Below, one piece after another: positions 52,250 to 59,927 of a stretch of 61,412 nucleotides of DNA. The stretch's first letter is position 1, and each line of letters opens with the position of its first letter. The notes under the pieces were generated by a model. That model searched no databases, was not told the origin of the DNA, and saw only the letters and a list, made by a program, of their open reading frames with translations. Origin of the DNA: Candidatus Trichofilum aggregatum (GTDB lineage: Bacteria > Chloroflexota > Anaerolineae > Promineifilales > Promineifilaceae); contig JADJUV010000045.1 in assembly GCA_016716885.1 (NCBI GenBank), positions 1 through 61,412 on the forward strand. The letters run 5' to 3'. The position numbers and the translations under genes are program-made.

Positions 52250-54256
52250 TTAATCCCCAGCTACGGGTTGTAAGGCGGGCAGTTTCGCGGCCGCTCTCGC
52301 CTTCTCATCCACCGGATCAGGCCAGGCGGCAATCAGTGTACCGATGATAAAAATAATTCCCCCGGCCCATACCCAATTGATCAACGGGTTCAAATAAGCC
52401 CGGAAGGTCGCCGCATTAGAGGAAAACCCTTCCCAGTTCACAATCAGCACATAAAAATCTTCACTGATGGTCGCCCGCAGATCAGGAATCGTCATGGGCT
52501 GACCAGTACGAGTATACAACTCATTCTGAGGCGTCAAGGTTTTTACCAGTTGCCCATTTTCATACAACGAGAGGTTCGCCTCAGTGATGAGCAAGTCATC
52601 GGCACCGGCAAATTGACGCATGCCATTAAAGGTCATAGAGTAACGGCCCAGTGTCACCGACTCACCTGTCTCCAGACGAATCTGGGTCTGTTGTTGGTAA
52701 AACTCCGTGCCAATAACCCCAAAAGCTAACACCAACACCCCCAGATGAATCCAGTAGCCCCCATAACGCCGCCGGTTGCGGGCCATCAGGCTGCTAAAGG
52801 CTAACCAAGGCGATTCGCCCTTACTCTTCATACGGGCACGGGTTCCTTTCCAGAACTCCAAGAGCGTCAAAATGGTAGAGAAAATGACGATCCACAGACC
52901 AAGCGGTGATCCCCATCCGCGTAAGGGCAGAGCAAAGTAGAGAATGGTGACAATGACCGCGGCCGCGAGCGCAGGCCAGCGCAACGCCATTTGCAAACGC
53001 TCCGCACTACTACGATACCACATGGTCAGCGGGGCAATACCCATTAACAGGAGCAGGGCCGCAAATAGGGGGCCATTTACTTTCTCATAATACGGCTCAC
53101 CTACATTCATCTTTTCGCCAGTTACCAGTTCTGACAGAATGGGGAAAGTGGTGCCAATGAAAGTCGCCAGCAAAATACCCAAAATAAGGTAGTTATTGAG
53201 CAAGAATGCGGCTTCGCGTGAAAGGAAAGAGCTGATGTGATGCTCAGCTTTGAACTGGTCTAAGCGCATGATGATAAGCAGGATTGAACTAATAAACACA
53301 AGCGCCAAAAAGCCAAAAAAGTAAGGGCCAATAGGTGACTGCGCAAAAGAGTGCACGGATGTGATGACACCACTACGGACAATAAACGTCCCGTAAATCA
53401 TCAGGCAAAATGTGCCGATGATGAGTCCCATGTTCCACAGGCGGAACATACTCCGCTTTTCCTGAATCATGACGGAATGGAGAAAGGCGGTGGCGGCCAG
53501 CCAGGGCATAAACGAAGCGTTTTCGACCGGGTCCCAGGCCCAGTACCCACCCCAGCCGAGCACATCATAAGCCCAACGTCCACCCAGGATAAGTCCCAGG
53601 CTCAGGAATAACCAACCGACCAACGTCCAGCGGCGAGTAGTACGAATCCAGCCGTCGTCTTTGTCCCCTTTGATCAAGGCGGCCAAGGCAAAGGCGTAGG
53701 GGATGGTGAGGCTGACAAATCCCAGATAAAGCATGGGCGGATGGATGATCATGCCGGGATGACGGAGCAACGGGTTTAATCCTTGCCCATCAGCCGGGAC
53801 GATGGCCAGACGAGCAAAGGGGTTTTCCAAGAAATTGCTGACCAGTAAGAAGAACCCCTGGGTAAAAGCCAGGACGAAAACGACCATAGCCACAAGGTGT
53901 TCTTCGCCGCGCCATTTGCGGAGCATGGCCGCAAAGATAAAAACGGACAGCAACAGGTTCCAGAAGAGGAGTGAACCAGCCTGTCCACCCCACAAAGCGG
54001 TTACTTTGAGGTAGGCGGGCATTCCCATACTGGAAACGCTAGCGACATAATCCAGGGAAAAGTCACCGATGACCAGGGAGTAGATGATGGCCGCGGCCGC
54101 AACCCCCACCAGGGGAAACATAATCAGGGTAGCATTACGGGCACTGGCCACGGCGGCGGGCCTGTTTTGCCACGCCCCATACACCGAGGCTAATGTAGCG
54201 TACGCGGCCGCGCCAAAGGCAATCAAAAGCGATAATCTACCAATATCCGCTATCAT
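52250..54256 (-). CDS. ccmF: Cytochrome c heme lyase CcmF
   Basis: 668 residues, about fifteen membrane helices. The heme-handling WWD domain is WGGYWAWDPVENASFMPWL, preceded by GGRWAYDVLGW. With CcmH it attaches heme to apocytochrome c. ATG 54256 with GGAAAG upstream. A 157-bp mobile element separates it from ccmE. Confidence 0.95.
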   Translation of the reverse strand: MIADIGRLSLLIAFGAAAYATLASVYGAWQNRPAAVASARNATLIMFPLVGVAAAAIIYSLVIGDFSLDYVASVSSMGMPAYLKVTALWGGQAGSLLFWNLLLSVFIFAAMLRKWRGEEHLVAMVVFVLAFTQGFFLLVSNFLENPFARLAIVPADGQGLNPLLRHPGMIIHPPMLYLGFVSLTIPYAFALAALIKGDKDDGWIRTTRRWTLVGWLFLSLGLILGGRWAYDVLGWGGYWAWDPVENASFMPWLAATAFLHSVMIQEKRSMFRLWNMGLIIGTFCLMIYGTFIVRSGVITSVHSFAQSPIGPYFFGFLALVFISSILLIIMRLDQFKAEHHISSFLSREAAFLLNNYLILGILLATFIGTTFPILSELVTGEKMNVGEPYYEKVNGPLFAALLLLMGIAPLTMWYRSSAERLQMALRWPALAAAVIVTILYFALPLRGWGSPLGLWIVIFSTILTLLEFWKGTRARMKSKGESPWLAFSSLMARNRRRYGGYWIHLGVLVLAFGVIGTEFYQQQTQIRLETGESVTLGRYSMTFNGMRQFAGADDLLITEANLSLYENGQLVKTLTPQNELYTRTGQPMTIPDLRATISEDFYVLIVNWEGFSSNAATFRAYLNPLINWVWAGGIIFIIGTLIAAWPDPVDEKARAAAKLPALQPVAGD

Positions 54257-54370
54257 AATTCTTTCCTGGAGTGGGGTAAGCAAGTTTCGAGTTCAGAGTT
54301 TCGAGTTAAGGGCAAACCATCCCCTTCTTCCTCTCGCTCCCGCTCTAAACTTTAGCAAGCCATATGACTA

Positions 54371-54527
54371 AGGGTGTGTTTCAAATGAGTTGAATCATTA
54401 ATTGTTGAACTGTTGAATGGCTGAATGGTTAATGAAGCGGTAGACACTCCCCTCATTAATCATTCAACAATTCACAAATTCACCCATTAATTATTCTCTT
54501 TCTCTCCACTGAAAGGAAACACACCCT
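54371..54527. mobile_element. MITE-like element inserted at the ccmE stop codon
   Basis: Ends are 12-bp inverted repeats AGGGTGTGTTTC (54371-54382) and GAAACACACCCT (54516-54527). Flanking 7-bp direct repeats ATGACTA (54364-54370 and 54528-54534) look like a target-site duplication. The interior is partly palindromic (TGAATGGTTAATGA with TCATTAATCATTCA) and has no gene. The right duplication contains the ccmE stop codon. Confidence 0.75.
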
Positions 54528-54531
54528 ATGA

Positions 54532-55041
54532 CTAATTGGTGCTGGCTGATACACCCTCTGGATGTCCGGCGGGGTCAGCTTCTTCGTAACGGGTGGGGCA
54601 TTTCAGGAGCAAACCACCAGGATTGACATAGAAATGTCCATCTGTCCCCACATGCCCTTCGATCAGAGCCGTGGCTTCGTGCTGGAGCAGATCAGGTCGA
54701 GGCTCATTCATCACCACCACATGCATGGTGTACTGAGCATTGTCATAACTATCTACTACATCAAATTCCAGGCGGGATGTGGTGGTATCTAGTTGGGTAT
54801 ATTGAATGGAATCACCCACAACCAACGCGCCCATGCGTAAGTCACGCCCCATGAGGCGGTCTTGTTGTTGGTAGAACTCCTGCACCGTGACATAAAGTTG
54901 GGTACTGCCACTGGCCGCGTTCACAATGAGAAAAATGATCGCGGCCGCGATCAGCACCCCACCTACAATAAATTTAACTTTATTTTTGGAGCCACTTTGA
55001 CCCATCTCACCTTCAATCGCTGTCCATGTCGTATTCGCCAT
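54532..55041 (-). CDS. ccmE: Heme chaperone CcmE, CxxxY type
   Basis: 169 residues. One N-terminal helix (KVKFIVGGVLIAAAIIFLIV), then the OB-fold domain. The heme-binding motif of most CcmE proteins is HxxxY; here it is CPTRY (Cys at about 151), the CxxxY variant known in some archaea and Desulfovibrio. GGAGG before ATG 55041; the previous stop TGA abuts this ATG. ccmA, ccmB, ccmC and ccmD are not in the window. Confidence 0.9.
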   Translation of the reverse strand: MANTTWTAIEGEMGQSGSKNKVKFIVGGVLIAAAIIFLIVNAASGSTQLYVTVQEFYQQQDRLMGRDLRMGALVVGDSIQYTQLDTTTSRLEFDVVDSYDNAQYTMHVVVMNEPRPDLLQHEATALIEGHVGTDGHFYVNPGGLLLKCPTRYEEADPAGHPEGVSASTN

Positions 55042-55398
55042 TCATACACCTCCAAATTGGCTATTGGCTATTATTCCTTCTTCATCAAACTCTGCCGCTA
55101 AAATTTCTTGGGCCTGATCAACGTATTCTTCCGGTACACTGACATAACCAGTCCCTAATAAACCGACGGTCAATCCATAAGCTACCCCAGCACTTTCTGC
55201 CCAGGCGCGAGCCGGAATACCTTCAGCCTGTAATCGCCCAGCCTTAATTTGGGCCGGGAGTAGGCCGCTGGTTCTCTCCACAATTTCCCATCGTACCGGT
55301 TCTGCCTCTCCACCCGCTCCCTCTTTAGGTCTCGTGGCCGATGGGGAAATTGGCTCTTCATCAGGCCTGGTTGAGGACGGCATAGCAGTTTCACTCAT
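55042..55398 (-). CDS. DUF2007-domain protein
   Basis: 118 residues from ATG 55398 (MSETAMPSS; ATG 55434 is an alternative). The C-terminal half, LLPAQIKAGRLQAEGIPARAW...VSVPEEYVDQAQEIL, is the DUF2007 'putative signal transducing' domain, with a disordered N-terminus. It is directly coupled to ccmE. Confidence 0.75.
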   Translation of the reverse strand: MSETAMPSSTRPDEEPISPSATRPKEGAGGEAEPVRWEIVERTSGLLPAQIKAGRLQAEGIPARAWAESAGVAYGLTVGLLGTGYVSVPEEYVDQAQEILAAEFDEEGIIANSQFGGV

Positions 55399-55644
55399 AG
55401 GGCAACCTTCTGTACACGGAATAATGTCGTTCATTATACCCCATTTGTCACGTGCCATTTATCATGTAATGGGTGAATCTTCATCAGTCGCTACCCATGA
55501 CAGAAAAATTATGGCTAGTGTCACGATTTTGCCACCCCCCTGGGGATTGTGCTAAAATGCACAGGCTCATTATTTAAGGAAAACTCATAAACTAACAGCA
55601 ACGGTTGCCCACCAACACGTTGATGATGCGGTTGAGGACTCACA

Positions 55645-56442
55645 ATGAAAGAAAAAGTACAAACGTATGGGTTGATTATCGTCTTTCTCGTCGTGGCCTT
55701 GTTGGCTTTGCCGATTAGTTCGCTGGTGAGAAGCACCCTGGCAGGTAGCGGCCGCGAACGGGTTGAGGTTAAAGAAACCCGTGAAACCGAAATGATCACC
55801 ATCCAGATTGACAAATTTCTCCTGGGTGAAGAACTGGTCAAGGTTCCCTTCATCGCTGATCTGAACGAAAGGAATCTGGCTGTGTCCGCTCCAGTGCTCA
55901 TGCTCATTTTGGCGGGCGTATTTGTGGGTGGTATCGTCGTCGTGGGCGGGGGAATAGCCACCACCTATAAATTTCTAGACCGTTTCGTCCTGACCACCAA
56001 AGAAGACAGTGAGTTCAAGACAACCGTCGCCCAACTGGAAAAGAAACAAAAAGACGAGCTTAAACTAATCAACAAAGCCCGCCCCGCCGACCCGATCCCC
56101 TCGCATGAGGAACCCCGCTGGTCCGTCGCCGCCACGTCTATCATAGCCCTCATGTTTGCGTGGCTTTTAGGTTTGGTTTTTGCGGGCGTGTTCTTCCCCA
56201 GCGGTGATATTGAAATTGGCGATCAACTGGTGGCTGGTTCAACCATTCTCAGTTGGATTTTCATGATCCTGACCGCCCTTTTGCTGGCTTTTGTGTACCG
56301 CCCCCGCGTATTTATTGCCGAATCAGAGGCCAGTGCCAATAAAACCACAGACTGGGGTCTGATATGGGTGATTGTGGCCGGTGTCCTGATTATGGGTATT
56401 GGTACGGGGCTAATGTTGTGGGTACGCTCGGCGGGTGGATAA
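55645..56442 (+). CDS. Membrane protein of unknown function
   Basis: 265 residues. Helices near 9-29, 81-106, about 160-182 and two at the C-terminus, with a charged coiled segment (VAQLEKKQKDELKLINKARP) between them. Not recognised. Divergent from the ccm cluster; followed by a terminator. Confidence 0.75.
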   Translation: MKEKVQTYGLIIVFLVVALLALPISSLVRSTLAGSGRERVEVKETRETEMITIQIDKFLLGEELVKVPFIADLNERNLAVSAPVLMLILAGVFVGGIVVVGGGIATTYKFLDRFVLTTKEDSEFKTTVAQLEKKQKDELKLINKARPADPIPSHEEPRWSVAATSIIALMFAWLLGLVFAGVFFPSGDIEIGDQLVAGSTILSWIFMILTALLLAFVYRPRVFIAESEASANKTTDWGLIWVIVAGVLIMGIGTGLMLWVRSAGG

Positions 56443-56470
56443 CAACACGCTGGCTTGAGTAGAAAATGGT

Positions 56471-56500
56471 AAAGGAGTGCCCTGGCACTCCTTTTTTGTT
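56471..56500 (+). terminator. Rho-independent terminator
   Basis: AAAGGAGTGCC/GGCACTCCTTT with a 2-nt loop, then T6, after the membrane protein gene. Confidence 0.85.
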
Positions 56501-56502
56501 GC

Positions 56503-56750
56503 CAGCTAAGGTTAAAATCCGAAATGATCAACTGACATCGATGAATACCAAGTTGCTAGCCGGTCGAGACGTTCCGACTAAAATCTCGCACGCGCCTCGA
56601 TAAAATCAGTGCCGGCACTGACATGGTAGATAATCGACTTTGGCGAAAATTAGAACGACCTCTGGAAATCCCGTAAGGGTCTCGGAAGTCTTCTTAGTCT
56701 CACAAAGGGTTGAGATCAAAAGTCTCCAAACTCCAGTTTGTTTACTGTCC
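56503..56750. other. Intergenic region with a degenerate repeat family B copy
   Basis: Includes 'gttccgactaaa' (as in family A) and 56637-56735, which matches family B ('gacctctggaaatc'). Confidence 0.5.
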
Positions 56751-57692
56751 TTACTGGCTGGTAATCTCTTGGAATAACCAGGTATCGGTTTCGGGCTGAT
56801 AGAGGAAAGTGTATACATTTTTCTCTATGCGGTTGGTCGGTTGAAGGCTGTAGTTGAATTCAATGGCCTTGACCACCAGGCTGTTCTCCACGGTAAATTG
56901 GATGCGTTGGGCTTTGACATCGGAGCCGCCAGGTTGGGCCGCCAGAGAAAATTCCAGACGAGGTTGGCCAGTTACGCGGCCGCGATCATCCAACGCCACC
57001 GAATACACCTCAGGAACCCGCCCCGCCCCGTAATACAACCACTTCCCCGTGCCACTGTTAAACACCCCCACGCCAATAGCATCCGTGTTATCCAGTTGGG
57101 AGAGAATTTCACCCGTATCCGCGTTCACCTGATAAATAACCCCCACCTCTTCCTGCGCCGTAGAACCCGCCACCGAAGCCACGTACAGGCTACCGGTTTC
57201 ACAATCATAGGCCAGCCCCAACACCCCATAAGGGTTACTGCCCGCCGGGGGTAGCGGCCAGGGCAAATCGAGGAATACCGCCATCTCTGCCGTGCGTGTA
57301 TCGGCCCGATATACCTTGTTTTGTTCTTCAACCGGGTTGAGTTCCTGACTAATCACCGCTGCCGGCGCCACAAAGAGGTTGCCTAACCAATCAATGGCAA
57401 ATGCCCCCACCTTGCCCGCGTCATCCCAGGTTTCATGCTGGTAGATGCGGCTGTTATCGGCCAAATCAGTCACCAACAGACCAATGGCTAACTCTTGGGT
57501 GGTATCTATCACCGGCTGTTCAAAGTTAAGGCCACCCACAAATTGGGGGGTTGCCTGGCACAGGTTAGTCGGGCCAATGGTGTAACCGGGGGGCAGAGTT
57601 GGTGTCGCTTCGGGTTGGGAGCCGCAGGCCATACTCCCCCCCATAACGATGAGCATGAGGAAACAGGTTGAGAGAAATGTTTTGGTTTTCAT
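56751..57692 (-). CDS. Lipoprotein, probable beta-propeller
   Basis: 313 residues. Signal with lipobox (GSMACG). The rest is beta-rich with repeats such as LLVTDLADNSRIYQHE, AIDWLGNLFVA, VLGLAYDCETGSLYVAS and VIYQVNADTGEILSQ, typical of an NHL or SMP-type propeller. Function unknown. It is followed (upstream strand order) by another lipoprotein gene. Confidence 0.78.
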   Translation of the reverse strand: MKTKTFLSTCFLMLIVMGGSMACGSQPEATPTLPPGYTIGPTNLCQATPQFVGGLNFEQPVIDTTQELAIGLLVTDLADNSRIYQHETWDDAGKVGAFAIDWLGNLFVAPAAVISQELNPVEEQNKVYRADTRTAEMAVFLDLPWPLPPAGSNPYGVLGLAYDCETGSLYVASVAGSTAQEEVGVIYQVNADTGEILSQLDNTDAIGVGVFNSGTGKWLYYGAGRVPEVYSVALDDRGRVTGQPRLEFSLAAQPGGSDVKAQRIQFTVENSLVVKAIEFNYSLQPTNRIEKNVYTFLYQPETDTWLFQEITSQ

Positions 57693-57736
57693 ATTTGCGT
57701 AAACATCTTGCGTTTAGCGTTCGGAGCTACTGTTCA

Positions 57737-57788
57737 GTTCGTAGTGACCGCTTTAGCAGGCTAGCCCGCTAAAGCGGTCACTACGAAC
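57737..57788. repeat. Long perfect hairpin repeat
   Basis: 21-bp arms, GTTCGTAGTGACCGCTTTAG(C) and complement, with a 10-nt loop between two lipoprotein genes. A related degenerate form ('gtagtgaccactttagc') occurs near 35916. Confidence 0.9.
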
Positions 57789-57795
57789 AAAAATT

Positions 57796-59549
57796 TTACC
57801 GAATCGGCACAAACATCGGTCCAGCATAACAAGGCCAGGAGCGGGCCACCAGCAGACCATTCTCGATAACCGTATCGGCCCAACAATATTCTTGCCCTGG
57901 TGTGTCCTCATTTTTGAGTTGGGGCACATACCAGAGAACCAAATCGCGCTCAGTGGCGGGTTCGGCAGGGGTGATGAACTCTTCTGGCCCCTGCTGATAG
58001 TCGGTGTTACAACACGCGCCCAGGGTTGCCAGATCCGACTTGCCTTCATCATGGTTGGCGTCGGTGATAGTGATGTAGACAAAGGCATTATCGCCGCGGC
58101 CGCGATCCCCAAATTGCCCCTGCCCTGGTTCCACATAAAACCCCTGCCCCTCGGCTCCGGTCAGACGATATTGATACCCTTCCGGCGTGTACGGGGTGTT
58201 TTCGTCCTGCCGCTGCCAGCCTTCGGCACTCCAGGGTTGCCAATTTTGACCGTCCCATTCGGCAAAATTATCGTCTGTGCCATCGCCACTAGCCGTCACA
58301 TCCAGCCGTAGAACGGGCCGATAGGTGCCATCATTGCCACAGCCGCGGCCGCGGTTAGCCGTCGTCACCCTAAAACGACCATCCGTATAAAACTCATACC
58401 GCTGTTCATAGCGGTAATTACAGGGGACCGGCCAGTCCGGGCTACGAAAATCTTGCACCAGGGCAAACCCGACCACCGCACCATCTTGTACGATTTCTTC
58501 CACCACTGGCCCCGAAAACGCCACCACTGCCGCCGAGCTAAAAATGGGGCACCCGATGGCATCATTGTAGCCAAACCCATCGGTCTGGGAATAGCTAACA
58601 TGCCAATCTACCAGGGCCGCACTGTTCAACACCGTCTGCTCCTGGTAACGCACATCGGTCAGCTTGAGGCCATCAGAACTCGTGAGCATGTAACTCATCT
58701 CCCACCCGGCCTGGCTGAGTGTGTGGCTTTGCTGACAGTAATTAGCATAAACCACCTCGTTTTCCAGCCCACGTTCGGTGATGGGCGAAGCCGGGCCGCT
58801 GGCCCCTAACTCCGTCCAGCGAATACCCACCAATTGCTCATCCGTCAGGTCTACGATAGCCCACAGCGCCCGATCACCCACGATGAAGGTGGGGCCACAC
58901 ACAGATGGCGCGAGCGTTCACATTGACTGCCATTGAGCGCGGTTTTGACGTTGGGCATGACGGGTGTGCCGGGTTGTCCCCCTAAGGCTACCTGCACTTC
59001 GGGGGCATGGCGGGCAATTTCCACCGCCAGGTCGGTCAGGGCTGGGGGAATTTCTGGTTGGACGTTGATTTGGTGGGCTACCTGGGCTACCTGGTTCGCG
59101 GCCGCGTCCACAAACGCCACCGTCGTCACATTCTGAGCATAACTATATAACTCCACCCGATAACAATGGTCGGGGGTACAGGGGATACCACTGTTGACGA
59201 GATCGCTGGGCAGGGCAGGCCGCACCACCATGATTTCATTACGCAAGGGCGCGCCGGTGGTGAGATCATACGCGTAGCTCAGGAAATCGCTGTTTTGCAG
59301 GGCCAGGGTTTGGGCCTGGGCGGCTTCCCCGGTGAGGCCGGGTAACAAGAGGATGGGGGGGGTGGTTTGTAAGGCGGCCGCGGCCGCGGCCCGACGCGCC
59401 ACTAGAGCCGGTATCTGTTGGGCCAATATCTCCGGGTTGACCGGTGAAGCCAACAAGGCCGGTTGGGTGGCTGTGGGCGGGGCGTCCGGTTCGATCCGGC
59501 AAGCCACCAACAAGATCAAGCCTAGTAACAACCAACTTACACGAGACAT
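57796..59549 (-). CDS. Lipoprotein of unknown function, one frameshift
   Basis: Two pieces (59549-about 58905 and 58902-57796). Signal peptide and lipobox (LLVACR), then FTGEAAQAQTLALQN-like helical text and a large C-terminal domain with many Trp/Cys residues (VSYSQTDGFGYNDAIGCPIF, NRGRGCGNDGTYRPVLRLD). Frame changes in a TGTGTG stretch near 58900; one missing base or a two-base insertion restores the join. Function unknown; next to another lipoprotein gene. Confidence 0.72.
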
Positions 59550-59720
59550 AACCATCTCCATTGCATCTACACAGCCGTTCAAACGACCAATCCGTATTCT
59601 AAGCCCATGCGCCAAAAATATCACGCCCTGCCGTAACTACCAAACCCGTTGCCTTCGACAAACTCAACCTTCAATAGCGTTCGCGTTGCTCAAACATCAC
59701 AACCAGGCTAACAACGTCCG

Positions 59721-59803
59721 TTCACGCTCTGCGTGGAATGCCCCTTCAACCGCTGCCTGCTAGCGAAGAGCGTCCAGGATGGTATTCCCACGCAGAGCGT
59801 AGG
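59721..59803. repeat. Inverted repeat of the 'CACGCAGAGCGT' kind
   Basis: ACGCTCTGCGTGG (59724-59736) pairs with CCACGCAGAGCGT (59788-59800). It lies between two minus-strand genes and resembles dispersed repeats of large genomes. The rest of 59550-59927 has nothing else recognised apart from the terminator. Confidence 0.75.
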
Positions 59804-59830
59804 CATAAGTTCTGACACCTGTATAGACAA

Positions 59831-59866
59831 AAAACCGACTCCCACCCAAAGATGGAAGCCGGTTTT
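59831..59866 (-). terminator. Terminator of the surface-protein gene
   Basis: On the minus strand a 14-bp stem AAAACCGGCTTCCA/TGGGAGTCGGTTTT (two G-U pairs) followed by TTTTTTGTC. Confidence 0.8.
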
Positions 59867-59927
59867 GGTTCGTAGGTTGGTTCAATCTCTGCAACTGAAC
59901 CAACCTGAACCAATCATGCTTGAACGA

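Noticed and set aside
59721..59803. A tRNA-like or small-RNA gene at the inverted repeat
   Set aside because: It lacks tRNA features and matches repeat-type palindromes.
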